64,000 nt of DNA from Paramacrobiotus metropolitanus (taxonomy: Eukaryota > Tardigrada > Eutardigrada > Parachela > Macrobiotidae): assembly GCF_019649055.1 (NCBI RefSeq), contig NW_026570402.1, positions 116,366 to 180,365 on the forward strand, given 5' to 3'. Shown one piece after another: positions 11,867 through 23,397 of the stretch (position 1 is its first letter; every line of letters begins with the position of its first letter). Both the position numbers and the translations under genes were made by a program. Below the pieces are notes generated by a model, which saw nothing but the letters and a program-made list of their open reading frames with translations, ran no database searches and had not been told where the DNA came from.

Positions 11867-12757
11867 TACGTATACGCGTTTTTAGTACAGGCCACCGGCA
11901 TCATAATCGCATAAAGGCTCCAGTTCCCACGTCATTTTTGATAACAACCATCATTATACGCACCGATCGCTATCGAAGCATATGATTGTATAATACTCGT
12001 ATATCTGCATCTGTACATTATTAATATGCCGGCAATCTTAAGCGGCAAACTATTGTGAAACAATCAGTACTTTACTACTTCTATATAAATGAAAGTGTTT
12101 TCGGCTTAAACGGATTTTGAATGGTCGACCTATTGGGCTTTTAGCCCGGTCGTGGGGGTCACCGAATTGAACTTAATTATCCCCTGGTTAGCAGGAAAAC
12201 GTGTTTTACTAAGAAAAACCTTTAATAATACTAATACAACAGCTACATAAAATATTCAAGAACGTTTGTAGTGAAACAGGCTCTCCAAGTTTCGATTCAA
12301 GCGGAGGCGCGGAAATCGGCAAAACACTTCCTGGCCAGTTGTTATGATGCCGTAATAGTGTATGACTTACGTTTAACAAATTTTGGTGGATGAAATCATG
12401 AGATAGAGTGAGTAAAATTTCGTTTTCTTTGGAAAGATGTCAGGAAACTCCGTTAAAGCATAGCAAAAAAGTAAAACAGTGCATTATAGGAAGCGCTCTG
12501 AACTGAAGAATACCCAACTTGAAAAACGGTTAATTGAAATACGCAGATAATTTTCGAATAGGAACTTTTGAAGACATCTGTTACAATCGAGCGACGAGTC
12601 AGCAGTCCGGCCCGACGTTCTGGTGGCGCGAATTTCCTGTAACTAGCCGCATGGCCACTGGCAGTTACATAGGCGACCTTTTCGTTTGCAGATAAGACAT
12701 TGGTTTGGTTTTGGTGTTCCGGGGAATTAGGAGAAAATAAAGTAGATATTCCGGCAT
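11867..12757. other. Spacer between BTB-2A and BTB-3A
   Basis: AT-rich and without recognisable coding sequence. The missing first exon of BTB-2 was looked for here and not found. The same spacer recurs in copy B at about 22,500-23,397. Confidence 0.55.
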
Positions 12758-14838
12758 TTATGGGCTGTCTCGTGATAACGCGTGGCTGTCAGCGGCATCC
12801 CGTTTTCGCTTCTTCGTTAACGGGGTATCTTTCTTCCGGTTACTGCTCTGATCACTGGCTTTCTTCCACGTTTCTACTCGCTCATGTTCCACGAAAACCT
12901 GACGGAACTTAACTTTCTGTTCTTTGCGGCCCACTTTGACGATGTGGTAGCCCCCTTCCAGCCTGACATATCGCGCCTCCTTGTAACGATCCTTACTACC
13001 GGGAATCGAGAGTCGAACGTGCTGATTGGCAGTCAAGATATCCGACGCTCTAATTAGATTCCTTGTCGGCATGAGGTAGACCTGACTGCTGTTTTTAGAG
13101 CGGATAAAGACTGAGGATCCACGTTTTCCGATCACAGCAGCCGGACGCCAGTTTGGCTGCCGTTTGAAAAGATCTCTTCCTTGTGCCGGAAGTCCTGCTG
13201 CCGATGCGAATCACCGGGAGCCGGCGGGGACGTGTGGGGAAGCGATGTTTATGGTGCCGCATCTCCACTAACGCCGATGCCTCCAACAATCCATTCTACA
13301 AACAAGCCACTATTACTTAAACATTTGCTTGTGGTACACAACCGAAACGCAGTAATTTTATACACTTTATCGACACTCGCCAGTGTCGACACACAACTAC
13401 AGATACACACGATTTAGTTATTTTACGCATAAGTCAGCTTCCCACCGGTTCGGCAAATTTCTTAATTCTCGAGCCTGGCCTGGATTGCCGGTAAATATAT
13501 GCAATCTAACATCTGTAAAACATATGCAACCTTACATCTGCAGGTAAGTCGGCCACTTGCATGACAGTCATGACTGGAAATCGGATCAGGTAGAACATTT
13601 CTCCCAGGACCTCACGCCGGTTAGCGGGTGTGGGCTCCAAATTGCCCCGAGTACAAGCAGCTACCGCCCATCTGCGAAAATAAAACGATAACTGCACGGA
13701 TCCCGGTTATTAATTACATCCAGGCCCGCTTTGAAGGGGGGCGATGGGGGCGGCCACCCCTCTCGTTTTCAATTTTTGGCCCCCTACCAAAAACCCCCAG
13801 CGCGGGCCTGAACGCATCTGCAATCTATCTTTAGCTAGACCTTAGTCACCTTACCGATCCACAGCCACACAAATGAGGTTTTCGTTGGCAAACAACGTAT
13901 CGCGTTCCAGAATAGTGCGCAGCGTGCTGGGCTGTAGTTCACTGAATTCTTCCATTTTGAAGAGTTCCTTGCAGTGCACGTCTACGTAATGCAGACAGTT
14001 TTCTACCACACTATCAAATCCAACGGCCCAGGTCAGTGCCTGCAGAAAAATCGAATAAATGTCAAGCAGCGAGACTACTGTCAATTGCGGCGCATGCACA
14101 AGGGCAGTCTTAAGCAGACATACATGTTCCAGATGCAGTAGGTATCGGGCTGTGTTGCCGTGGTCCGCGATGAGATTCTGCATGATGTAATTAAGGCAGA
14201 AGTCAGTCAGTAGTGGCAAATCGTACTTGTCGGCGCACTGCATTGTCGCATAGACATCATCCAATGTCACCTGCTTCGCTGGTGTAGATGTACCTGTCGC
14301 AGTACATATCTTCGACTTTTACCCACAAAAACGTAGTTTCAGACGAACCAGCTTTCAGACGAACCAGCGAACCAGTGGCGCTGGTTCGCTGACACTTTAA
14401 TTCTGGACTGGTTCTAATAATTTAAACTCCGGCAGATTGCGAAGTCATACTTACTTCAGCATATTTTGGAATGCTTGAGGAGGGATATCCGGAATATCTA
14501 TGGGACCGTTGCGGTTCTCGGGCAGACTCCCGTTAAACATAATGTAAAACACATCGCTGGCGCTGCTGAGCACGAACCTGTTCAAAAGTACGGATCAGCA
14601 AAGGACTGCATTCATACGGTTCGCAGTAATACGCGGATTAAGTGGGTAATGACTATTGAGCTCACTTGTGTGCGTTCAGGATTTTCACTGGTCCGACATC
14701 CCGTCCTATGGAGAACTGGACGTCGCTCAGATCTCCGCTCTCCAACATGCGTTCCAACCGCTTGATGACCCCGTCAATCTGGCCCCGTCGTGGGGTGCTG
14801 GCTTTTGCTTTTGTCGAGCGTGGCGCCGTTTTCGACAT
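12758..14838 (-). pseudogene. BTB-3A: copy of BTB-3 with two net 2-nt deletions
   Basis: Six exons: 14,666-14,838, 14,455-14,577, 14,124-14,293, 13,855-14,039, 13,536-13,671 and 12,758-13,295. Content and splice sites equal BTB-3B. The third exon is 170 nt instead of 172 (a CT is missing near 14,276), and the last is 538 nt instead of 540 (one base short near 13,170 and another near 13,195). Both shift the frame, while BTB-3B is open throughout. The lesions are small run or dinucleotide losses, so sequencing error is as likely as true decay. Confidence 0.75.
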
Positions 14839-15801
14839 GCCTGCAGTGAAACGGAGCGAAGTCCTTCTGCTCTCTATAACGTATAACACAGGCAGCTATC
14901 GATATCGGATACAGATGCCTTCGTGCAAGCTCGTAATAGATTCAAAATTTAACAACGTTTTGCCAATCACTGCAAGATCACCAGGCAAGAGAATCCCACA
15001 AACAACTCAACGCCGAAATCACCAAAGAAGTGAAGAAGATCAAAGTCCATAGCCAAGAACTGCTGACGAAGATCTGCTGCAGGATTGCACTGACGGAATT
15101 CTTGATGTGCACAGTGCACGCCGAAAACAGATCATTGGATCATTCGTCAAACTGCTGACCGCACGAGGTCAGCATTTATCAGAAAGTGCACCGAGGCGGC
15201 CGTCCGTGACTGCGGCTCCGTTAAAATTCCATAGACCAATGTCCATTCACGATTAGACTGCCAGCCAGGCGGGTGCGTCTGAATCCAGTTGATGAAAATC
15301 ATGAAATCATGAAGGTGAAATATTCGGTATCACCTACCGTAGAGTACGTGTTTGGAAACGAATCACCGATCACGAAGAAAATGCATTGGTGTTTGTCATT
15401 CCCTTTTCTACTGTAGACACTGAAGATTGTGTAGTCAATTGCAACGTATTCACATAACATATTTACAACACAGGGAGATATTGTTACAAATTACAATACT
15501 ATTATTGATTATTACTACGTACGACTCGGTACTGGTCCGACACTCCCGACCCGGAAATGGAGCGTGAAGTGTTACACGATTTGAATCTTGTCTTGAAGAT
15601 ACATGTATCGAATATCCTATTTCAGTTAAGACTAAAAATAAAATGTTTAATGCAATTCAGCCGGTAATGATCCCCAGCTTGTACATGGGCCGTTCCCTGC
15701 ATTAATCTGGTTATCCGGCGGCATTATGTAAGGCCAGTGAGTGGCGGCTACTGTCTGTGACTTTTATCATGTGCATATATTGTGTAAAGCCGCAATTTGA
15801 A
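14839..15801. other. Upstream region of BTB-3A, no gene
   Basis: No convincing coding sequence. A segment near 15,230 (CCAATGTCCATTCA) resembles part of the long BTB-6 last exon region near 46,270, suggesting a diffuse repeat. The copy-B equivalent is 25,484-26,355. Confidence 0.5.
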
Positions 15802-16291
15802 TTAGCCTTTAATTCGCGATGTGGTTCCGGAGTTCGATGGTGTGAGAGGCGACTTCCGCGTGCGGTTTTGGAGTTTGAAGTGTGCCGGCATGGCCGGAGG
15901 TGCGCAATTGCAGCTGAGGATCTTACCTGTGGGAACAGGTCGCTCACTCCTGCACCTCCGCCGGTACCCGGCTTCTTCGCCCCACAAACAAGCTACTCGG
16001 ATGTACCGCTCCACGCAGTTGCTCTTCCACCTCCCGGCGCGCTGGACTTCCTCCTTTGGGAGTTGTTGCTCCGCGGCTTCCGTAGCGGCTCCGATGCTGG
16101 AAGCTGTGCGTGCTCAGTCGCGCGCAATCCGGGTGATCTTTCAGCAGTAATTTCAAAAACCGGTCTACGGCTCCGCGGGTGAGATAATCCCCATTCCGGT
16201 ACCGGAAGAATGGGGGGAGTATTCGGCTTTTTTTAATGCTCGAGAATTCTATTCGCTTAACAGCAGTAGTTATCTTAAATGCAGGGTGCAC
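15802..16291 (-). mobile_element. Tyrosine-recombinase fragment, copy A
   Basis: The minus-strand translation shows the C-terminal core of a tyrosine recombinase of the type found in DIRS-like and Crypton-like elements: a segment GDYLTRGAVDRFL, then LSTHSF, then in a shifted frame IGAATEAAE, AGRWKSN and ERYIRVACLWG. The expected H-x-x-R box is broken exactly after HSF by a frame change, so the catalytic arginine codon is lost; the GRW and Tyr-containing ERYIR boxes remain. No upstream recombinase half, reverse transcriptase or terminal repeats were found, so this is an inactive relic. Copy B lies at 26,356-26,938. Confidence 0.65.
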
Positions 16292-16659
16292 AGCGTTGCC
16301 GTTACTTTAACCGATACGGCATAATATGACCGTTTCTGTCATTTCGCGGCTGTTTCCAAACGCTAATTAATTTTACCATACGAGACGAAGACAATCAACA
16401 CTTCGAACAGAAATTCCTTTATGAAGAATAAAGTGAACCAGGTACAACAAAAACAACGATTCCAAGCAAGAAACAAAAATGAATAAAACCGCTCTGGTCT
16501 TCCGCTTCTTGTCAACCGAGCCGGTAAAGAATAACGCGTTATGCTGCAATCCATGAGACGAATCTCACTATCAGTTACGAAATAATCATACAAAGCAATA
16601 CAGTACGAATACTAAAAACACTATACATTTCGCTCGACGCTGGTGTCGGCGGGGAGTCA
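16292..16659. other. Spacer downstream of BTB-4A
   Basis: AT-rich, with no recognisable gene or repeat. Short frames on the minus strand at 16,363-16,593 have no family resemblance. Confidence 0.5.
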
Positions 16660-18612
16660 TCACAGTTGCGCGATTTCCTTAACTTTCCAGTGTAGCCAGA
16701 CTTTCCACGGCACCGTCAGATCCTCAAAATCAACCGCTACTTCCTGGCTGTCGATCTCCACCACGTGCTTTCCTCCGCGCCGCATACAGTACGTAGCCCC
16801 GCCCCGCAAGCAGTGCACCCGCTGGCCGCGCTGAAGAATATCGGTCGCACGGACGATCGTCCTCATCGATTTGAACGCATGCCCTTTTCCGCACCACTGG
16901 ATAATAATATTTTGACAATCGAGTTCCATAATAAACTCGGCCGGATACCAGTCACCATCGTCGCGTGTTGCGCGAACACAGCTTCGCGGTTCTTATACGC
17001 ATCCAGGTCGAAGTTGTGCTGGATGTAGCGGCGCGGCTCCGTCGAGAACGGGAGGGCCGGCTTTTCCGGAGCGTGCTTATAGAGGAACAGGTCACGCAGC
17101 TCCGTCGAAAGCAGTAAAGCACTCTACAAGCAAGTGCTTGTAATGTATGCTTAGCAACATTATAACTGTTGACTAGAAATATTATCAGACCTGCAACAGT
17201 TCATTCAGTAATAAGTCTGCCAGCCAGAAAGCTAAATAAAGCCAATAATATACAATACAGGTCTGTACTCCAGGTCAATTGCTTTAACACTACATCGTGA
17301 TCGAAGGAACGGGACTATCATTATCAGCCACGGCTGAATTACCTGAACAGGGCCAACAGCGAGTTCAATGTCGTTGGAGTAAAGGGAAGCGGACAAGGAA
17401 GAGCGCGGCTCCCAACATTTCGCGACGGTTGGCGGTGGACTGTTCCAGGCTGCGCTTCTCACAAGCCTCCATCGACCAACTACGAGACAAGGTGGATATG
17501 GTATTCAGAATTTCAGCGCAAACTGTACAGCATAGTTATTGATATAAGTTCAGATTTAACAGTTTAACACCGCACACAATCTGGGGTTCGACCCCGTTCA
17601 AGGCTGCATACACATCATAAGGAAAAAGTCAAGTTTCAATAACTATGATTTAAAAAATTTAATTTTTATTAAACGGTATAATAATTTGTCAATTTAAAAG
17701 ATTAAATAATTCATTACAAATTCGCTTACTTTTCTACAGCCACGTAAACGACATTCTCATCAACAGACAAAGAGTTACGCTGGAGAATCATCAGCAGGCT
17801 GTCATGACCAATGCTGTTGAACTGCTCCGAGCGCAATATAGCGTCGGCAAATTCATCGACAATGTCCATACACTTGTCCACAATGTTGTCCAAGTCCGGG
17901 CACCAACGGTTGACCTGCAGCGAAAAGCATGTGTCGAACTTTATTCATTGTACAGTCACTACAGTGTACTGTGTTGCACATCATCCGTGGAGAACCAACA
18001 TTTTCCAGCATAGTTAGGCAGTTTTCCTTAGTAACGCAGCCGATGATGCACTCGCAGCAGGCATCCACCAATAAAGGCAAACCGAACTTGTCAGCACAGT
18101 GCAGCGTTGGAAAGATGTTTGTCTCGTTGATGCCTTCCACCGAATCAGTGTAAACATAACTGAGCAGGTTGGCGAACGCGTCGGAAGGAATGTCAGGAAA
18201 GTGAATAACCAACGGACACGATTCAGCCACGCTGTTACAAATCATGCTGTAGAACACCTTGCTGCTGTTACACAAAATACTCCTGCAAAAACTGCGGTTA
18301 TTTCACGTCGAAGTTCGAACCTATCGTAATTTAATTTAAAACTGATACCAATTTCGTAATTTAAAACTGATACAAATTCCTGCATCGTATTAAAATTAGG
18401 TCTCTCAGGTGATAATAAACCGGTTACTTGTGTGCAGAGAACACTTTATCTTGGCCAAATTGGCGTCCCACGACGAACTGCACATCAGTGAACTCTCCGC
18501 TGGCCAACATGTGTTTCATGCGATCTGCGAGCTCTCCAACACCGCCACGGTGTTTCGTGCTGCCAGTGATGGTTTTGATGCCGCTGGTATCCGATGTCGG
18601 ATTAAGACACAT
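16660..18612 (-). pseudogene. BTB-4A: BTB-BACK gene, subfamily II, two frame breaks
   Basis: Five exons match BTB-4B: 18,428-18,612, 18,000-18,282, 17,730-17,914, 17,343-17,479 and 16,660-17,123. The linker exon is 137 nt here against 136 nt in copy B because of one extra base in GTTGGAG near 17,385, which shifts the frame. A second frame change near 16,965 in the last exon, between REAVFAQ and the module segment, is present in both copies. Domains are as described for BTB-4B. Confidence 0.75.
17575..17605 (+). repeat. tRNA T-arm-like sequence in an intron (copy A)
   Basis: GGGGTTCGACCCC forms a perfect T-stem and T-loop with an RNA polymerase III B-box. It lies in the BTB-4A intron between the linker and BACK exons. 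I see no matching acceptor stem, D-arm or anticodon arm upstream, so a tRNA gene is not supported; a tRNA-derived SINE relic is possible. Copy B has the same sequence at about 28,230-28,250. Confidence 0.35.
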
Positions 18613-18723
18613 GATGGAATCTGTTGCCACAGAAATTTTACCAGTTTAAACTGCGATTTCAGACGCACTTCTGGATTTCTAAGCGAACGAAATTTTCAGA
18701 ATATCAGCAAAATTTTATCGAAG

Positions 18724-18852
18724 TGGCTATTTTACCCACAGTGTTTAGTAAAATAGCTTTTGGCTATTTTGTCTTTAGTATGTGGGGCAAAATAGCCTTT
18801 TACTATTTTGCCCCACACTGCGCTTAAATAGCCATAAGCTATTTTGCCCCAG
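18724..18852. repeat. GGCAAAATAGC palindrome array, copy A
   Basis: Units of the form GCAAAATAGC - short spacer - GCTATTTTGC, each able to fold into a hairpin, repeated in tandem. This copy is more degenerate than copy B at 29,373-29,497. The largest array is at 42,505-42,882. Confidence 0.75.
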
Positions 18853-18864
18853 TATAGTCCGCAG

Positions 18865-18994
18865 CAGACCTGGGCAGTTATGGAAAATCGACCCACAGTC
18901 AGAGTTAAGAGTTACAGGGAGCGTGCGAGTTGCGCTAAGAGTTAAGTTATTTATGCAGGGAAACCGAATTTCGAGTTACACCGCGAGTTACGCT
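18865..18994. mobile_element. hAT-2 MITE, left half only (copy A)
   Basis: Starts with the terminal sequence CAGACCTGGGCAGTTA after GTCCGCAG and runs to the hAT-1 insertion point. The right half is missing because the duplication junction follows hAT-1. Confidence 0.75.
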
Positions 18995-21033
18995 TAGGGT
19001 TGTTAACGGTGCGGTTTTTTACCAGTGCACCGGTGCAATTTGGAAAAATTGCGGTGCAGTTTTGAGAAAAAAATTGGTGCAGGCGGTGCGGTTTTTGAGA
19101 AAAACCACACCGGCGCACACCGGTGCGTTTGGGTAACCGCGTTGACGTACACCGGTTAACCACCGGTTAACCGAAGATATCGTAAAATTGTAATTTTAAG
19201 AAAAAATTTTATGAGACGACGGTGCACACCGGATTCGCGCCTAATAAGCGCACGGGCCATGACGGGCGTAAGTCTGTAACGTACAAAAATAGACCAGATG
19301 CGCATAGGCGCTTCGGGGACTTACTTACAACGTTTTTCACCCTTTACATACAGACATCGAACGCAAAACCGCGCCCGTTTACGCGTCTTGCATGTATGTA
19401 TGTACGGGCTAAACTCGACCGCATGCGCACAACAGTCAGCACATACAGACTGACAGTTAATATGCGTGCTGTGCTGACATTATGCTTCTAACGATAAACT
19501 GTAGCACTACATTTCTAAAAGTTAAACAATGACATATAACCTGTTTAAAAGTACCAAAACAAGGCGCGCTAAGGTACTGCTATGCAGTATTATTTTAAGC
19601 TAAAATAAACAAAAAATACAACAAGATATACTAAAAATACTTCGGGTAGCTAGATCACAGCGGAACCCGCCACACGGTCAAGAAAAACATACAATTCTCT
19701 GTCAAAATATACGGACGAAAAACCAAAAATGGGGTTGTCCAGGAGTATAAATCGTAGTCGGTTTTCCACATCCGATCAGGAATTCAAGCACAGAATGCAC
19801 TGCAATCAACACCCACAGCTGGTAGCCAGCGCGCAGGGTTCCTGCGATACGACGGCAGTAATACATGACAAGTATACCACAAATCGTTAGAGACAGCCAC
19901 AAGGATTCATGGACCTTTGGCAAGTCGGAATCAATTTGTAATACGCTAGTCAGCTGCGGTGGGATTCAAATTATTTTGAATTGAACGATAATCAGGTAGC
20001 AAGCGATCAGTATAAACAGGAGTGCATCTGGCCAAACACTATACTGCACTGTCTTATCTGGATTCCCAGAACACAGGCTTCCTGCACTATAGATGCATAT
20101 CAGTTTTATATTTCTGATTTCAACAACTAACTAGAAGACAAGAACTTAAAAAGAGACGGAAAACCCTGTCGTTTTACTGTTTAACCGTCGCTGTCAGCCC
20201 AAAGTATGGAGAAACGATCACGTGGTTTTGAATTTTGCTATTGGCGGTGGGCAGCCTCGATCTAACTCAGAATGCTGACCCACCAATAAAAATCGCGGAA
20301 ACACGAAGTTTGTAAGTACCTGGGCGTCGCTTAGACCCGTTACAAGGTACGCCCCTGTTCGTAACGGTTTTCGTCGACGCCTACCGACAGACATCGAGCA
20401 AAAAGCGACTTACATCGAAGCCCAGCCAATTGGGACTTGGTACGCCTGTTTCTCGTTTCGATGTAAGTCGCAGATGCTCTATGTAAGTCCGCGTTTTGAC
20501 TCTGCGCATCTTCTGGAATATTCACTCACAAGTTATACAGTACTGTACTTGAAGCTGGCTTGAATAATTATCGGCTTGATACTGTAGCTGCTGCAACAAC
20601 CGGGCTACCATAAGAAAGAAAATGTGAAGCACTGTAGCGCAAGCGTTTGACAGTTTCCACGCTCTACAATTTTTTTCGTCATTGAAATTTTTTGGAAATC
20701 CCTTTTGGATGTTTTACGTCTTTGTAACAGTTTCGCTACGACTGGATACATCCTGCTGGGGATGCTTAGGAAGTTTAACTTAAGCCCAAAAATTCCGGTG
20801 GGATAAAGAGGAAAGCGCAGAGCGCGTAACATTTCGCTGTTGCAGTACTGATGCGCGCTACACCGGTGTACACCGGTGCGGTGCGGTGTAAAAAATTGCG
20901 GTGCGATTTTCGATTTTCACGACACCGTCCGGTGCGGTTTTTCGCTTTACACCGATTAAGTAGGTGCGATTTCTGTAAAAAACCGCACCGAAGCCACACC
21001 GGTGTACACCGCACCGCACCGTTAACAACCCTA
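18995..21033. mobile_element. hAT-1 non-autonomous transposon, copy A (2,039 bp)
   Basis: Ends are TAGGGTTGTTAACGGTGCGG on the left and its reverse complement on the right. Many subterminal GGTGCGGT/ACCGCACC repeats lie inside, as is typical of hAT transposase-binding ends. The left flank is GTTACGCT and the right flank is GTACAGAT, so there is no target duplication for this copy. No transposase-like frame exists internally. An internal inverted repeat GCGACTTACATCGAA...TTCGATGTAAGTCGC lies at about 20,403-20,470. Confidence 0.85.
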
Positions 21034-22495
21034 GTACAGATAGATGTCCCCTAGATCTGATGGCGCCAGCAAACCACACAGAAAAAGGGCACTATAGAAG
21101 CGATCTCAACCATATTTACTGGAGGGAGAGTTGTATTTACTCAATATTCGCCTTACGTCAGCGGGACCGTCAGCCAGTTGGATGTCAGTCATTAACGGGA
21201 ATCTGATCAGGAAGAAACATTCTCCCAGGACTTGGCGCCGGTTAGCGGGCGACGGCACCAGATTGCTCCGAGTGCAGGCAGCCGTAGCCCATCTGAACAG
21301 TTGGCATAATCGACATTAGCGTACTTTCGAGGCGACTGTCTGTACTTCCACTCGTAAACCAAAGATTCTGTCGCGACTGAAAACATACCATAATATGATA
21401 ATAGCTAACCGGGTGAGAAATATAAGCATGCATCTTAAATTATAAGCATGCACACATAAAGCGACGCATTCACGGATGTTTCAGCAATCTGTCAGTTTCA
21501 ACAGGCACGTCTTTACTCTTCCCAAAGCTGTAAATAATTACTTATGTAGTTTCCTTTATAACTTTCTGTTTTGCTGATTTACAGAAAGAGTAAAAAACCG
21601 TGCCGCTGAGTAAATCTACTGGCAAGGTGTCACGACGTCACGCACTTTCTAACTGACCATAGTGACCAAAACAACCAAGAGCTTCGAATAATACGGCTGG
21701 TGTTGCTACGCCACAAAAGAAAAGGTGTAGAGCGAAGGCAATTTTTTGCTACCGTTCCTCAACGCTTTTGGATCCATAGGATATCGGGGTCGGGACAAAT
21801 CCATTATTTCGTATTGGGAAGTACGCGCCCGGCACACAAAACTACTGAATACCGCTTGGCCGACTTACCGATCCCCCGCCAAGTAAATGCTGTTCAGACA
21901 GCCCGCAGCCGAGAGGCTATCCCGCTGTAGCAGCATGTGCAGTGTGGTGGGATGCAGTTTATTGAACCGTTCCGACTCGAGAACCTCCTCACAGTGAACG
22001 TCCACATAGTGCCAGCAGTTCTCCACCACACTTGGGTTATCCACAGCCCATTTTAGAGCCTATAAAAAAGTACTGTTCGCACAACAGCTAAAGAACCCTA
22101 GACAACACTGCTACGGAAAATGGCATGGAGATCGGTAAGGATGCGTGTACAACAGTGTTTTGCCAGCAGCGGCAAGTCGTACTTCGGCGCACTTGAGCGT
22201 CGGAAAGACATTCTCCGCTGTCGTCACCGTTTCATGGGTATAAATATGTATATCTCTATCAAGCACAAGCCGACGAATATACATATTACTACCAATCAAT
22301 GGCGATGAAAAACTGATGGTCGACCTTAAAAAACTGTAGGATCAGTTTACAAGTTGAAGCGCACCCACATTACAAACTCTGTACCTACTTTAGCATATTT
22401 TCGAAAGTTTTGGGAAGAATACCGGGAATTTCGATGGTATCGTTGCATTTGCCAGGAGAACTTCCGCAGAATGTGGTAAAGACGTCGCTGTGTTT
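21034..22495 (-). pseudogene. BTB-2B: BTB-2 copy truncated at the hAT-1 junction
   Basis: Contains the second BTB exon (about 22,389-22,490; FCGSSPG preserved, unlike copy A), third exon (about 22,095-22,255, missing a CT near 22,187), BACK exon 21,869-22,059 and linker 21,157-21,292 (136 nt, in frame, CTRSNLVPSPANRR). The last exon is cut after SDLGDIYLY because the duplication begins at 21,034, so the C-terminal module is absent. The upstream base is the last base of hAT-1 copy A. It cannot encode a full-length family member. Confidence 0.75.
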
Positions 22496-23397
22496 TTTCT
22501 TAATCTGTACGTATACGCGTTTTTAGTACAGGCCACCGGCATCATAATCGCATAAAGGCTCCAGTTCCCACGTCATTTTTGATAACAACCATCATTATAC
22601 GCACCGATCGCTATCGAAGCATATGATTGTATAATACTCGTATATCTGCATCTGTACATTATTAATATGCCGGCAATCTTAAGCGGCAAACTATTGTGAA
22701 ACAATCAGTACTTTACTACTTCTATATAAATGAAAGTGTTTTCGGCTTAAACGGATTTTGAATGGTCGACCTATTGGGCTTTTAGCCCGGTCGTGGGGGT
22801 CACCGAATTGAACTTAATTATCCCCTGGTTAGCAGGAAAACGTGTTTTACTAAGAAAAACCTTTAATAATACTAATACAACAGCTACATAAAATATTCAA
22901 GAACGTTTGTAGTGAAACAGGCTCTCCAAGTTTCGATTCAAGCGGAGGCGCGGAAATCGGCAAAACACTTCCTGGCCAGTTGTTATGATGCCGTAATAGT
23001 GTATGACTTACGTTTAACAAATTTTGGTGGATGAAATCATGAGATAGAGTGAGTAAAATTTCGTTTTCTTTGGAAGATGTCAGGAAACTCCGTTAAAGCA
23101 TAGCAAAAAAGTAAAACAGTGCATTATAGGAAGCGCTCTGAACTGAAGAATACCCAACTTGAAAAACGGTTAATTGAAATACGCAGATAATTTTCGAATA
23201 GGAACTTTTGAAGACATCTGTTACAATCGAGCGACGAGTCAGCAGTCCGGCCCGACGTTCTGGTGGCGCGAATTTCCTGTAACTAGCCGCATGGCCACTG
23301 GCAGTTACATAGGCGACCTTTTCGTTTGCAGATAAGACATTGGTTTGGTTTTGGTGTTCCGGGGAATTAGGAGAAAATAAAGTAGATATTCCGGCAT
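22496..23397. other. Spacer between BTB-2B and BTB-3B
   Basis: Copy of 11,867-12,757. AT-rich, with no coding sequence recognised. Confidence 0.55.

Larger units (their letters stand above)
18613..18994. other. Upstream region of BTB-4A: palindrome array and half MITE
   Basis: Immediately upstream of BTB-4A lies a degenerate GGCAAAATAGC palindrome array (18,724-18,852), then the left half of the hAT-2 MITE (18,865-18,994), which is cut by hAT-1. No gene. Confidence 0.6.
10395..21033. repeat. Tandem duplication 1, copy A (10.64 kb)
   Basis: This segment is repeated in direct orientation at 21,034-31,691. It contains most of BTB-2, then BTB-3, a tyrosine-recombinase fragment, BTB-4, a palindrome array, half of a MITE and one hAT-1 element. 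Its right boundary is the exact right end of hAT-1 (CAACCCTA, 21,026-21,033), which abuts GTACAGAT, the first bases of copy B. Differences between copies are mainly 1-2 nt indels. Confidence 0.95.

Noticed and set aside
14666-15052. Plus-strand frame of 128 codons (and its copy at 25,311-25,697)
   Set aside because: It is the reverse complement of the BTB-3 first exon and its upstream region; the minus strand carries the BTB motif.
16643-17028. Plus-strand frames over the BTB-4A last exon
   Set aside because: Antisense shadows of the C-terminal module exon.
10395-21033. Simple sister-chromatid transposition of hAT-1 as sole cause of duplication 1
   Set aside because: That model predicts an empty excision footprint in the second copy, but copy B still contains hAT-1 with both original flanks. 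Recombination between polymorphic insertions fits better.
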